A program made the translations under genes and the position numbers. From Streptomyces sp. NBC_01669 (GTDB lineage: Bacteria; Actinomycetota; Actinomycetes; Streptomycetales; Streptomycetaceae), in the NCBI RefSeq assembly GCF_026339735.1, contig NZ_JAPEQG010000001.1:620001-684000 (forward strand): 64,000 nt of DNA. The letters run 5' to 3'. The notes under the pieces are model-generated. The model saw only the letters and a program-made list of their open reading frames with translations, searched no databases and was not told the origin of the DNA. Within the stretch, counting starts at the first letter, position 1. Each line of letters begins with the position of its first letter. Of the stretch, positions 1 to 8,684 are shown piece after piece.

Positions 1-97
1 CCTCCAGCGGACTGGTGTCCAGCTCCGGCCGTTCGCGCGCCCAGTCCTCGATCACCTTCGCCACGGCGTCCCGGTCCCCCGGCCTCGATCCAGCCAT
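1..97 (-). CDS. MarR-family regulator, N-terminal part (runs off the left edge)
   Basis: The first 32 residues are visible, starting at an ATG at 97 with a GAGGGG ribosome site about six bases upstream. The segment AKVIEDWARERPELDTSPL matches the amphipathic first helix of MarR-type regulators, where W-x-x-ERP-(D/E)-L-D-x-SP is typical. The DNA-binding wing lies outside the window, so the ligand cannot be guessed. It is transcribed in the same direction as the molybdenum hydroxylase operon upstream of it, separated by 99 bases. I am fairly sure of the family and unsure of any role in regulating that operon. Confidence 0.7.
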   Translation of the reverse strand, partial: MAGSRPGDRDAVAKVIEDWARERPELDTSPLE

Positions 98-196
98 CCT
101 CAACCCCTCGCACGGCTCCCGCAGACTTCTCACGGCCCTGAGAATCTTACCGCTGAGGGGAAGAACCGGGACCGGGGGTGCCTGCGCCGTAGGGCT

Positions 197-832
197 TCAC
201 CTGCGGGAACGCCGCCGCAGCACCTGGAGCACCACCACCGCGAACAGCACGGCCGCCGTGGGCGCCGCAGCCTTCCTGAGCAGCACGGGCAGCGCCGCGG
301 CACCGAGGTCGATGGCCTCCGGCTCGGGCGCGACCCGGCCCTGAAGCGTTTTCGTCGTGCCCGTCGTGGACACCGCAGACGCAGTCGGCCCGGCGTCCCG
401 CAGCAGCTCTTCGAGGCGGGTGGCGAACTGCTGAACGATGCGGTCGCCGACCTCGGTCATGATGCCCCGGCCGAACTGCGCCGGACGGCCGGTGATGTCG
501 AGGTCCGTGCGTACGCGCACCCGAGTGCCGGCCGGGTCGGCGGTCAGCGTCGCGGTGACCGTGGCCGACGCGGTGCCTGCGCCGCGGGTCTCGCTCCCGC
601 TGAGGTCGAGAAGCATCGAGCGGGCGGCATCGTCGCGGGTGACGGTGCCCTCGCCGCGGTAACTCATCTGTACCGCACCGACCTTGACCTTGACGCGGCC
701 GGTGAAGGAGTCGGCGTCGAAGGTGTCCAGCACGGCGCCGGGCATGCAGGGCGCGACCCGGTCGAGGTCGTGGAAGAGCTTCCAGGCGTCGTCGGGGTCC
801 GCCGGAACGGTAAAGGTGTGGTCGAGCTGCAT
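197..832 (-). CDS. CoxG-like SRPBCC protein with C-terminal membrane anchor
   Basis: The 211-residue protein begins with a CoxG (carbon monoxide dehydrogenase subunit G) SRPBCC domain, roughly residues 1-145, recognisable from MQLDHTFTVPADPDDAWKLF and the C-M-P-G-A-V motif near residue 33. A variable linker and one predicted membrane helix (about residues 183-203) followed by an RRRSRR tail close the protein. In CO dehydrogenase systems CoxG tethers the enzyme to the membrane and helps electron transfer. Here it is the last gene of the leftward operon after the FAD, 2Fe-2S and Mo subunits, which supports an anchoring role for that enzyme. The anchoring role is inferred from the family. Confidence 0.85.
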   Translation of the reverse strand: MQLDHTFTVPADPDDAWKLFHDLDRVAPCMPGAVLDTFDADSFTGRVKVKVGAVQMSYRGEGTVTRDDAARSMLLDLSGSETRGAGTASATVTATLTADPAGTRVRVRTDLDITGRPAQFGRGIMTEVGDRIVQQFATRLEELLRDAGPTASAVSTTGTTKTLQGRVAPEPEAIDLGAAALPVLLRKAAAPTAAVLFAVVVLQVLRRRSRR

Positions 833-904
833 GGTTGTCCAATCGGGGAGTCGTCCGGCCCGGGCCGGACGTGGATGCGGAGTCGGTTTCAGGTGGGGCC
901 GGAC

Positions 905-3292
905 TCAGGTGCGGGCTGCCGTACGGATGAGCGCGCGCACCCGGCTCGGCGAGAGGGGGCCGCGGCGTACGACCACGTCGAAGGGGCGCAGCGCGTCCTC
1001 GACGGCGCCGGCGAGTACCGCCTGCGGGGCGATCGCGCCGCCTTCCCCGAGGCCCTTGACGCCGAGGTCGTTCATGGGGCTCGGGGTGAAGATCTCGTCC
1101 ATGTCGAGGTCGGGGATCTCCGAGGACGTGGGCACCAGATAGTCCATGTAGGTGCCGGTGCGGGGCTGGCCGTCGGGGCCGTAGACCATCTCCTCGTACA
1201 GTGCTCCGCCGATTCCCTGCGCAATGCCGCCGGTGACCTGGCCTTCCGCGATCATCGGGTTGACGATGTTGCCCGCGTCGTGGACGACGACGTAGTGCAG
1301 GATCTCGATCTCGCCGGTGTTTTCGTCGACCTCGACGACGGCCGCGTGCGCTCCGCTCGCGACCGCGAAACCCGGTGGGCGGAAGTGCACGGTCTCGCTG
1401 ATCTCGGTGCCGTGCCGGCCGTCGGTGGGTTCGGGGGTGCCGGGCAGCGGTGCCTTCCCGGCCAGTTCCGTCAGGCTGATGGACGGGCCGCCCGGCTCCT
1501 TCGCGTGCACGACGCCGTCGCTCAGGTCGAGGCCGTCCGCCGCGACACCGAGGCGCCGGGCCGCCGCTTCGACGATCTTCTCGCGGACGAGGCGGCCGGC
1601 CCGGTGGGTGGCGTTGCCCGCATTGACCAGGGCGCGGCTGGCGATGGTGCCCACGCCGAACGGAGTGGCCTCGGTGTCGCCGCCGACCACGTCGATGGCA
1701 TCGAGCGGCACCCCGATGGCGTCGGCGGCGATCTGCGCCATGGACGTGCGGTGCCCCTGCCCCTGGGAGGGGGCGCCGATGGCGAGCCGCACCCGGCCGC
1801 TCGGGGCGATGTCGATTCGCGCGGTTTCGAACGGTCCGAGGCCGGTGGCCTCTATGTACATGGCGAACCCGATGCCGACTCGCTTGCCGTCGCGGGCACC
1901 TTCGCGTTGCTGGGCGCGTACCCGCTCGACGTCCGCCTTCGCGACGGCGCGGCGCAGGAGTTCGGGGAAGTCCCCGGAGTCGTAGGACTGCGGTCTGCCC
2001 GAGCGGTCCACCAGGCCGGTCGCGTACGGCATCTCGTCGGGCCGCACAAGATTGCGGGCCCTCAGCTCCTCGGGCTCGATGCCCAGTTCAGCGGCCAGCC
2101 GGTCCATCGCCCGCTCCATGGCGAACACCGTCTCCGGGCGGCCGGCTCCCCGGTAGGGCGTGGCGAAGGTGGTGTTGGTGAGGACACCGACGACATCGAT
2201 GTGCACGTTCGGGACGCGGTAGGGACCCAGGAGATGGCACAGCGAGTTGTACGGCACGACCAGGCCGGTCATGTTGTACGCGCCGAAGTTGACGGTGATC
2301 CGGTCGCGTACGGCGATGAGGCGGCCTTCGGCGTCCGCGGCGAGCTCGATGCGGTGGATCTGTTCGCGGGCGTGCGAGGAGGCGGTGAGGTTCTCGTTGC
2401 GGTCCTCGCGCCACAGCACGGGGCGGCCGAGGCGACGGGCGGCGTGCGGGACGAGGAGTTCCTCGACGTAGAGGATGCCTTTCTGGCCGAAGCCGCCGCC
2501 GACGTCCGCCGCGATGACGTGGACCGTGGCGGATTCCAGGCCGAGAGTGTGGGCGATGGCGTCCCGCAACCGGTGCGGGGTCTGGGTGCCCGACCAGACG
2601 GTCAGCCGGCCGCTGTACGGATCGACCTGGGCCGAGATCGCACGGGTCTCGATCGGCGACGCGACATAGCGGTGGGCATCGAACTGCTCGCTCACCACCG
2701 CGTGCGCGCCGGCGAACGCCGCTTCCGGGTCGCCGACGCGAGTGGCGACGGCGACTGCGGTGTTGTCCGCCAGATCCTCGTGCAGCAGGGGCGCGTCCGG
2801 GGTCAGGGCGTGTTCGGGGTCGACGAGCACGGGCAGCGGGGCGTACCGCACTTCGACGAGTTCCAGGGCGTCTTCGGCAAGGTAGCGGTTCTCGGCGAGG
2901 ACGACGGCGACGGGCTGGCCGACGTAGAGGACCTTCTCGCGGGCAAGCAGTGGCATGGGCGTCATCCGGACCACCGGGTCCAGGAGTTCGGCGAGGCCCG
3001 GCGGGGTGCGCAGTTCCTCCTTGTTCAGCATCGCGGGCAGGTCCGCCACGTCGTCGCCGGTCCACACGGCGACGACGCCGGGTGCGGCGAGGGCCGCGGT
3101 CACGTCGACCGACTCGATACGGGCGTGGGCGTGCGGGCTGCGCAGGAAGGCGGCCTCGACGGCGCCGGGGAGGGCGATGTCGTCGACGTAGCGGCCGTTG
3201 CCGCGAAGCAGCCGGTCGTCCTCGACGCGTGGGACGGAACGGCCGATCCAGCCGCCGTTGCCGGGCCGGGCCCGGTCGAAGTCGTGGGACAT
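905..3292 (-). CDS. Molybdenum hydroxylase large (Mo-cofactor) subunit, xanthine dehydrogenase/CoxL family form II
   Basis: This 795-residue protein is the catalytic molybdopterin-cytosine-dinucleotide subunit of a xanthine dehydrogenase/CO dehydrogenase-type hydroxylase. Visible motifs are GRSVPRVEDDRLLRGNGRY at the N-terminus, GGGFGQKG for cofactor binding, PYRGAGRPE, which is the form II signature in place of the AYRCSFR of true CO dehydrogenases, and GLGEGGAIAP carrying the catalytic glutamate. The ATG at 3292 lies five bases after the 2Fe-2S subunit stop. A longer upstream extension of the same frame only reads antisense-like sequence inside the neighbour. The form II motif argues against CO oxidation; a purine, aromatic or N-heterocyclic substrate is more likely but not resolved. 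Confidence 0.92.
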   Translation of the reverse strand: MSHDFDRARPGNGGWIGRSVPRVEDDRLLRGNGRYVDDIALPGAVEAAFLRSPHAHARIESVDVTAALAAPGVVAVWTGDDVADLPAMLNKEELRTPPGLAELLDPVVRMTPMPLLAREKVLYVGQPVAVVLAENRYLAEDALELVEVRYAPLPVLVDPEHALTPDAPLLHEDLADNTAVAVATRVGDPEAAFAGAHAVVSEQFDAHRYVASPIETRAISAQVDPYSGRLTVWSGTQTPHRLRDAIAHTLGLESATVHVIAADVGGGFGQKGILYVEELLVPHAARRLGRPVLWREDRNENLTASSHAREQIHRIELAADAEGRLIAVRDRITVNFGAYNMTGLVVPYNSLCHLLGPYRVPNVHIDVVGVLTNTTFATPYRGAGRPETVFAMERAMDRLAAELGIEPEELRARNLVRPDEMPYATGLVDRSGRPQSYDSGDFPELLRRAVAKADVERVRAQQREGARDGKRVGIGFAMYIEATGLGPFETARIDIAPSGRVRLAIGAPSQGQGHRTSMAQIAADAIGVPLDAIDVVGGDTEATPFGVGTIASRALVNAGNATHRAGRLVREKIVEAAARRLGVAADGLDLSDGVVHAKEPGGPSISLTELAGKAPLPGTPEPTDGRHGTEISETVHFRPPGFAVASGAHAAVVEVDENTGEIEILHYVVVHDAGNIVNPMIAEGQVTGGIAQGIGGALYEEMVYGPDGQPRTGTYMDYLVPTSSEIPDLDMDEIFTPSPMNDLGVKGLGEGGAIAPQAVLAGAVEDALRPFDVVVRRGPLSPSRVRALIRTAART

Positions 3293-3297
3293 GCGGG

Positions 3298-3834
3298 TCA
3301 CTCCCCGAATCGCTCGTCGAGTGCCTGGCACACGGCACGGCGGATGTTGCGGTAGCCGGTGCACCGGCACAGATGCCCGCTGAGCGCGTCGGCGACCTGT
3401 TCCTCGTCGGGGCGTTCGGACTGCTCGGTCAGGGCGGTCGCCGTCATGACGAATCCGGGCGTGCAGAAGCCGCACTGCATGCCGTGGCACTCGTGGAAGG
3501 CCCGCTGCACGGGGGTGAGGGGGGCATCGGCGGGGGCCAGGCTCTCGACGGTGCGGATCTCGGCACCGGCGCATTGCACGGCCAGGGTCAGGCAGGTGCG
3601 CACCGGCTCGTCGTCGACGAGGACGGTGCAGGCCCCGCAGACCCCGTGCTCGCAGCCGACATGGGTGCCGGTGAGGCCGAGCCGGTCGCGCAGGAAGTCG
3701 CTGAGCAGCAGGCGGGACTCGACCTGGGCTGTGACTGGTCGTCCGTTGACGGTGAGGCCGATCTCGTGCCAGGCGGAGGGCTCGGCGAGCGGCGGTGTGC
3801 GCGCGGCGAGCGGGGTGGGGACGGAGGGGGTCAT
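3298..3834 (-). CDS. Molybdenum hydroxylase small (2Fe-2S) subunit
   Basis: The 178-residue protein carries the two [2Fe-2S] centres of the hydroxylase. The plant-ferredoxin-like cluster is bound by GCEHGVCGACTVLVDD plus a following cysteine in PVRTC, and the second cluster by CGFCTPGF and LCRCTGYRNI. It passes electrons from the Mo centre to the FAD subunit. Its ATG overlaps the FAD subunit stop (TGATG at 3836-3832), so translation is probably coupled. The first 25 residues are variable and rich in Pro and Ala, as in many actinobacterial homologues. Confidence 0.93.
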   Translation of the reverse strand: MTPSVPTPLAARTPPLAEPSAWHEIGLTVNGRPVTAQVESRLLLSDFLRDRLGLTGTHVGCEHGVCGACTVLVDDEPVRTCLTLAVQCAGAEIRTVESLAPADAPLTPVQRAFHECHGMQCGFCTPGFVMTATALTEQSERPDEEQVADALSGHLCRCTGYRNIRRAVCQALDERFGE

Positions 3835-4754
3835 CAGCAGCGCTCCCAGGCGGTGGTGCAGGCGTGGACGAGGAGATGGGCGGCGCCCTCGCGCCGGTAC
3901 TCGGCAGTGGCGTGGACGTCGTCGGAAGGGGTGAGGCCGGCCAGCACGGCGCGGGCCGCGGCGGCGCGGGCCTGCTCGCCGGCGTCGCTGCCCACGAGCG
4001 CGTCCTCGGCGGCGGGCAGACGTACCGGGACGGGGCCTGCGCCGCAGAAGACCACGCGGGCCGTGCGGACGGTGCCCGCAGCGGTGTCCCTTTCCAGGAC
4101 GACTGCCACGCCGACGGTGGCGAAGTCGCCGTGCCTGCGGGTCAGTTCCTCGAAGGCCCAGCCGTGGTGTGCCGGGGGCGGCGGGAACACGACCTCGGTG
4201 AGGAGCTCGTCCGCGTCGACGGCGGTGGAGAAGGTGGCGACGAAGAAGTCCTCGGCGAGGACCGTACGGGTGCCGCGCGGCCCGGTGATCACGAAGCGGG
4301 CGTCCAGGGCCAGTGCCGCGGTGGGCAGTTCGGCGGCCGGGTCGTGGTGGGCGAGGCTGCCGCAGACGGTGCCGCGGTTGCGAATCTGCGGGTGTCCGAT
4401 GTGGCCGATCGCGGCGGCCAGGAGCGGCCATCCGTCCCGTACCGCGTTGTCGGCAGCGGCGTGGGCCTGCCGTACTGCGGCTCCGATGCGGAGGTTGCCC
4501 GACTCGTCCACATGGAGGCGGCCGAGTTCGGGAATGCGGGTGATGTCCACGAGCAGCTCGGGTCTGGCGAGGCGCATGCTCAGCATGGGGATCAGGGACT
4601 GGCCGCCCGCCACGACCTTGGCCTCCCGCTCCTCGTCGGCGAGGAGGGAGACCGCCTCGCCGACAGTGTTGGGGGCGGTGTAGTCGAAGGATGTGGGTTT
4701 CAACCTGCTGCCACCGGACCTCTCGGGTCGTCGTCGCGTCGTGGCATTCGACAC
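3834..4754 (-). CDS. Molybdenum hydroxylase medium (FAD-binding) subunit
   Basis: The protein is about 306 residues from the GTG at 4754. It has the CoxM/XdhB FAD-binding fold: KVVAGGQSLIPMLSMRLARP and RGTVCGSLAHHDPAAELP are the two flavin-contact loops, and the C-terminal CO dehydrogenase flavoprotein domain follows. The first 17 residues (SNATTRRRPERSGGSR) are not family-like. A TTG at 4703 gives the classical beginning LKPTSFDY, but it has no well-spaced ribosome site, so the start is uncertain. It is the first gene of the four-gene leftward operon and reads away from a shared AT-richer promoter region. Confidence 0.9.
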   Translation of the reverse strand: MSNATTRRRPERSGGSRLKPTSFDYTAPNTVGEAVSLLADEEREAKVVAGGQSLIPMLSMRLARPELLVDITRIPELGRLHVDESGNLRIGAAVRQAHAAADNAVRDGWPLLAAAIGHIGHPQIRNRGTVCGSLAHHDPAAELPTAALALDARFVITGPRGTRTVLAEDFFVATFSTAVDADELLTEVVFPPPPAHHGWAFEELTRRHGDFATVGVAVVLERDTAAGTVRTARVVFCGAGPVPVRLPAAEDALVGSDAGEQARAAAARAVLAGLTPSDDVHATAEYRREGAAHLLVHACTTAWERC

Positions 4755-4845
4755 GACGAGATCTATCTAATACCTGAAATGATTTACACTAAAGTTTCTT
4801 CTTGGCAAGAGGTTGCCCGAGATTTCACTGCCCGAGGAGAGCAAT
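4755..4845. promoter_or_regulatory. Divergent promoter region between the hydroxylase operon and xdhC
   Basis: These 91 bases separate the leftward FAD-subunit gene from the rightward XdhC gene and are clearly AT-richer than the surroundings (for example GATTTACACTAAAGTTTC). A strong GAGGAGAG ribosome site at 4834-4841 fixes the xdhC start. The leftward gene has no obvious ribosome site and may be leaderless. No convincing palindrome was found here. Confidence 0.5.
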
Positions 4846-5940
4846 ATGCGACACGTCATCGACCAGGCAGCGGCCTGGCAGCGCTCCGGAACCCGCTTCG
4901 CCATGGCGACCGTCGTGCGGACCTGGGGATCGTCCCCGCACGGTCCGGGCGCGTCGATGCTCGTGTCCGAGGACGGTCGCATGGTCGGCAGCGTCTCGGG
5001 CGGCTGTGTCGAAGCCGCCGTCTGCGCGATCGCGGAGGAAGTACTCGCGGGGGCCGCCCCGACGGTCGAGCGCTGGGGAGTCGGCGACGAGGACGCTTTC
5101 GCGGTGGGCCTGACCTGCGGGGGAACGATCGAGGTACTGGTCCGCGAGGTAGGTCCGGAGGTACCGCTCGGCCGGCTTGCCGCCGACATCGCGGCCGGCG
5201 CGCCGGTCGCTCTGGTCACCCCCCTCGACAGCGCCGGCGGCCTGGTCGTCGGCGGCGGGACGGCGACGGGTTCACTGGGCGACCCACGCGCGGACCGGGC
5301 CGCGACCCTGGCTGCCGAGGGAATGCTCGGCCGCGGCGCCAGCGGGCTCGTGACCAGCGGGGACGGCTCGACCGACGACACCGGCTGCGCACCCCAGCAG
5401 GAGTTGCTGGTGCAGTCCTTCGCATCCCGGCCACGGTTGCTGATCTTCGGCGCGGTCGAGTTCGCCCGGCCCCTGGCAGACATCGGCGCCGCGCTCGGCC
5501 ACAGGGTGACCGTCTGCGACGCCAGGCCCGCCTTCGCGGTGGCCGAACGCTTCCCGAGGGCCGATGATGTCGTCACCGACCGGCCCGACCGCTGGTTCCA
5601 CGCCCATGAGGACCTGGTCGACGCTGCGACGGCGGTGTGCGTGCTGACCCATGACACCCGGTTCGACGTGCCGGTTCTCGCCCTCGCCCTGCGCAGCCGG
5701 GCCGGGTACGTCGGAGCCATGGGCAGCCGCCGGACGCACGAGGACCGTCTCGCACGACTGCGCACGGAGGGCACGACCGAAGCGGAAATCGCACGGCTGC
5801 GCTCGCCGATCGGACTGGATCTCGGCGGCCGGGGACCCGAGGAGACCGCCGTGTCGATCATGGCCGAGATCGTCGCGGTGCGGCGCGGCGGAAGCGCACT
5901 CCCACTCACTCTGCGAACCGGCCCTGTCCACAGGGTGTGA
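4846..5940 (+). CDS. XdhC/CoxI-family molybdenum hydroxylase maturation protein
   Basis: This 364-residue protein belongs to the XdhC/CoxI family, which binds molybdenum cofactor and helps sulfurate and insert it into xanthine dehydrogenase-type enzymes. The N-terminal domain is marked by TVVRTWGSSPHGPGASM and GSVSGGCVEAAV, and the C-terminal Rossmann domain by LLIFGAVEFARPLADIG and GYVGAMGSRRTHEDRL. The ATG at 4846 was chosen for its GAGGAGAG ribosome site. An earlier in-frame start at 4813 lies within the AT-rich leader. Divergence from the hydroxylase subunits supports maturation of that enzyme. Confidence 0.92.
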   Translation: MRHVIDQAAAWQRSGTRFAMATVVRTWGSSPHGPGASMLVSEDGRMVGSVSGGCVEAAVCAIAEEVLAGAAPTVERWGVGDEDAFAVGLTCGGTIEVLVREVGPEVPLGRLAADIAAGAPVALVTPLDSAGGLVVGGGTATGSLGDPRADRAATLAAEGMLGRGASGLVTSGDGSTDDTGCAPQQELLVQSFASRPRLLIFGAVEFARPLADIGAALGHRVTVCDARPAFAVAERFPRADDVVTDRPDRWFHAHEDLVDAATAVCVLTHDTRFDVPVLALALRSRAGYVGAMGSRRTHEDRLARLRTEGTTEAEIARLRSPIGLDLGGRGPEETAVSIMAEIVAVRRGGSALPLTLRTGPVHRV

Positions 5941-5949
5941 CCGTTTTTG

Positions 5950-5975
5950 AACGACTGTTTTTATGAACACTCGTT
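5950..5975. promoter_or_regulatory. 26-bp inverted repeat, probable autoregulatory operator
   Basis: AACGACTGTT (5950-5959) and AACACTCGTT (5966-5975) form a 10-bp inverted repeat with one mismatch and a 6-bp spacer, only 9 bases after the xdhC stop and just before the start of the TetR-MarR regulator. The size and symmetry fit a TetR-family operator. A possible -10 box TTTAAT at 5974-5979 overlaps its right arm, so a bound repressor would block transcription. Confidence 0.5.
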
Positions 5976-5979
5976 TAAT

Positions 5980-7272
5980 GTGAACCATGTGGATCCAGAG
6001 AACAAGAGCCGTCGACGACCGGCCGGAAGCCCCACGTCAGGAACCGGGCAGGGAGAAGGGCAGCCGTCGCAGCGCCGCCCCGGCTCCCACGACCCGGAGG
6101 GCAACCGTCACGCGGTCCTCGACGCGGCCCGGCGGCTGTTCGGCGCGCACGGCTACAAGGGCGTAGGGGTCCGTGCCATCGCGGCCGAGGCCGGGGTGAC
6201 GCCCGGCCTGGTGATGGCGTACTTCGGTACCAAGGACGGTCTGTTCCGTGAGGCGGTGGGCAGCGGGTCGGGCGTCACCACCGACGTTCTCGCGGCCGCG
6301 GCCGACAACTCGGGCGAACTGCCCGCGGCTCTCGCCCGCGCGTACCTCGACCGCTGGGACCGCCTGCCGGCCGACGATCCCTGGCCCGCGCTGATCCGCT
6401 CGGCCGTCAGCCACCCGCCGAGCGCCGAACTTCTGCGCACGATCCTGGAGAAGCAGGTCGGCGAGCCGCTCGCGCGGCTGCTCGGCGACTCGGCCGACGC
6501 CGAGGTGCGCGCCGCCGTGGTTCGGAGCGTCCTTTTCGGCGTAATCATGGAGCGGTATGTCTTCGCTCATGAACCGGCGGCCTCCGTCCCGACCGAGGAG
6601 CTCGCTCCGGCGCTGACGGACGTGCTCACCGCCGCTTTCGGCGAAGCCCTCGCCGGCGCTCCCCCATCGGCACCGGGCGCCGCGACCGCAGGCGAGGGCG
6701 TGCCCGCGCGCCCGCACGCGGACAGCCCGGCCGGGGTCGGCGCGACCCCGCGGCCCCCCTCGGTGACCGGCTCGGAGCCTGTACGCCCTGAGCCTCTTCG
6801 CGCGGAGCCCGTGGCCCCCGGTGCGGACGACTCCCCCTCGGCCCTGTTCGCGACACTGAACGCGTGCGCCGTTCGCCATCAGGCGCTGATCGGCAGGACC
6901 GTCCGCGAGTACGGCATCAGCCTGCCCGCTTACGACGTGCTCGCCACCCTCCGTGACGCGGGCGAGCCCTACCGCCGCACGATGGGCGAGGTGGCGGCGG
7001 CCGGCGCGGTCCGCGCGGGCGGTCTCACCCAGCACGCGGACCGTCTGGAAGCGGCGGGTCTGATCCGGCGGGAGCGCGACGCGGACGACCGCCGGATCGT
7101 CCGGCTGCGTCTCACCACGGAGGGTCTCGAACTCGCCGACCGGGTCTTCGCCGTACGGTCGGCCCAGGAGCGGGAGTTGCTCGCCGGGCTGGGCGCGTCA
7201 GACCGGCGCCGGTTCTCCGGGCTGCTCGGAGCCCTGGGGCAAACGCTGGGGGCCGATGTACCGGAGCAGTGA
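5980..7272 (+). CDS. TetR-MarR fusion transcriptional regulator
   Basis: One continuous reading frame of about 430 residues joins two regulators. The N-terminal half is a TetR repressor: a helix-turn-helix with AARRLFGAHGYKGVGVRAIA and MAYFGTKDGLFREAV, then a TetR-type ligand domain to about residue 205. A Pro/Ala-rich linker of roughly 70 residues follows. The C-terminal 150 residues are a complete MarR protein, with GISLPAYDVLATLRDAGE, the recognition region VRAGGLTQHADRLEAAGLI and the wing RRERDADDRRIVRLRLT. No frameshift or stop is needed. GTG 5980 or GTG 5989 could be the start; a TTTAAT box just upstream suggests a leaderless message. It lies between the hydroxylase locus and the 11-gene operon and may control either. 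Confidence 0.88.
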   Translation: MNHVDPENKSRRRPAGSPTSGTGQGEGQPSQRRPGSHDPEGNRHAVLDAARRLFGAHGYKGVGVRAIAAEAGVTPGLVMAYFGTKDGLFREAVGSGSGVTTDVLAAAADNSGELPAALARAYLDRWDRLPADDPWPALIRSAVSHPPSAELLRTILEKQVGEPLARLLGDSADAEVRAAVVRSVLFGVIMERYVFAHEPAASVPTEELAPALTDVLTAAFGEALAGAPPSAPGAATAGEGVPARPHADSPAGVGATPRPPSVTGSEPVRPEPLRAEPVAPGADDSPSALFATLNACAVRHQALIGRTVREYGISLPAYDVLATLRDAGEPYRRTMGEVAAAGAVRAGGLTQHADRLEAAGLIRRERDADDRRIVRLRLTTEGLELADRVFAVRSAQERELLAGLGASDRRRFSGLLGALGQTLGADVPEQ

Positions 7273-7319
7273 TCGCTGCTCCGGGCCACCGGCCCCGCAC
7301 CGGGACTGCCGATCGCGTT

Positions 7320-8684
7320 TCAGGAGTTGAGTTCCTCCAGCGTCCTGCCCTTGGTCTCGACGGCGAACCACGCGATCACGGCGCCCACCGCGGCCACCAC
7401 GGCGAGCTGCGCGAAGACGACGGCCAGACTGCCGCCCGCGCCGATGATCGCGCCGACGGTCACCGGACCGAGGATGACACCGAACCGGTTCCACAGACCG
7501 CCGAACGCGGCGCCCTTGGCCCGGTTGAACGTGGGGTACAGCTCGGGCGAGTACAGGTAGAGCCCCGCGTTGATCGCGTACAGGAAGAAGGTCGTGCACG
7601 AGGCGAAGACGGCGACCTGACCGCCCGAGGTCGCACCGGCCAGTGCGAGGACGCCCAGCGAGAGCACGGTGCCGACGAGCGCCCCGACCAGCGCGGGCCT
7701 GCGGCCGATGCGGTCGATCAGCAGGGCCACGACGAGCGTGCCGAGCAGGCCGGTGACGTTGCTGAGCAGGGTGTAGACGAGCGCGGTGGTCAGATCCAGT
7801 CCGAACTGCTTCGTGTACAGCGACGGCAGCCAGGTGGAGATGCCGTGGTTGACGTAGTACGCGACGAACCACAGACCCGACAGCACGGCCGTCCGCCGAA
7901 GATAGCGCCCCCGGAACAGGTCGCTCAGCCGGCCCTGGGAGGTCTCGTCGGGCAGCGTCGCGGCGGGTGCCGGCAGCGGCTCGGCAGTGGCCTGGGTGAC
8001 CTCCGCCTCGATACGGGCGAGGGCCTCCTCGGCCTCCTCCGTACGGCCACGGGACAGCAGCCAGCGCGGGGACTCGGTGACGTGGCGGGGCAGCAGGGCG
8101 GCGATCAGCACCGGGAGGGTGCCGACGACGAACATCGCGCGCCAGCCGAAGTTGGGGACCACCCATACGGCGACCAGGGTGGCCACTGCGAGTCCCGCCG
8201 GGAAGATCATCTCGTACAGCAGGACGAAGCGGCCCCGCTTGTCGGAGCGGGCGATCTCGTTGATGTAGGTGGCCGCGACGGGCACGACACCGCCGATGCC
8301 GAGACCCTGGACGAACCGGAAGAGCGAGAAGGTCTCGATGCTGCCGGAGAAGGCGACGGCGAGGCTGGCGAGACCGGTGACGGCGACGCCGAGGGCGACG
8401 GTGCGCACGCGGCCGATCCGGTCACCCATCCAGCCGGCGGCCAGTGCCCCGAGCAGCATGCCGATGGAGGCGGAGGTCACGGCGAAGGTGGCCTGCCCGG
8501 TGGTCAGGTGCCATTCCTTCATCAGGACGGGCAGTGCGGAGGCGGCCAGCAGCTGGTCGAACGCCTCGAAGAAGGTAACGGTGCCGATCAGGAATCGGAC
8601 CTTGACGTGCCAGCGCGAGTGCGGCAGTCGTTCAAGTCTCGCGGCTATGGAGCCAAGGGCTGGCTTGCCGGCCACAGTCGTCAT
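7320..8684 (-). CDS. MFS transporter (sugar/aromatic acid porter type)
   Basis: The 454-residue protein has about 12 predicted membrane helices with major facilitator landmarks: a GWMGDRIGRVRT loop after helix 2, SPRWLLSRGRTEEA in the central loop, LLIDRIGRRPALV after helix 8 and VETKGRTLEELNS at the C-terminus. These are typical of the metabolite:H+ symporter and sugar porter families, which include aromatic acid carriers. It reads divergently from the 11-gene catabolic operon across a shared control region, which suggests that it imports the pathway substrate. The start ATG at 8684 is preceded by GGAGGGGG. It converges with the TetR-MarR gene. Confidence 0.88.
   Translation of the reverse strand: MTTVAGKPALGSIAARLERLPHSRWHVKVRFLIGTVTFFEAFDQLLAASALPVLMKEWHLTTGQATFAVTSASIGMLLGALAAGWMGDRIGRVRTVALGVAVTGLASLAVAFSGSIETFSLFRFVQGLGIGGVVPVAATYINEIARSDKRGRFVLLYEMIFPAGLAVATLVAVWVVPNFGWRAMFVVGTLPVLIAALLPRHVTESPRWLLSRGRTEEAEEALARIEAEVTQATAEPLPAPAATLPDETSQGRLSDLFRGRYLRRTAVLSGLWFVAYYVNHGISTWLPSLYTKQFGLDLTTALVYTLLSNVTGLLGTLVVALLIDRIGRRPALVGALVGTVLSLGVLALAGATSGGQVAVFASCTTFFLYAINAGLYLYSPELYPTFNRAKGAAFGGLWNRFGVILGPVTVGAIIGAGGSLAVVFAQLAVVAAVGAVIAWFAVETKGRTLEELNS

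Noticed and set aside
770..3355. 861-codon reading frame on the plus strand across the hydroxylase large subunit
   Set aside because: It is antisense to a well-supported gene. High-GC genes routinely leave an open frame on the opposite strand, and the protein has low complexity and no family motif.
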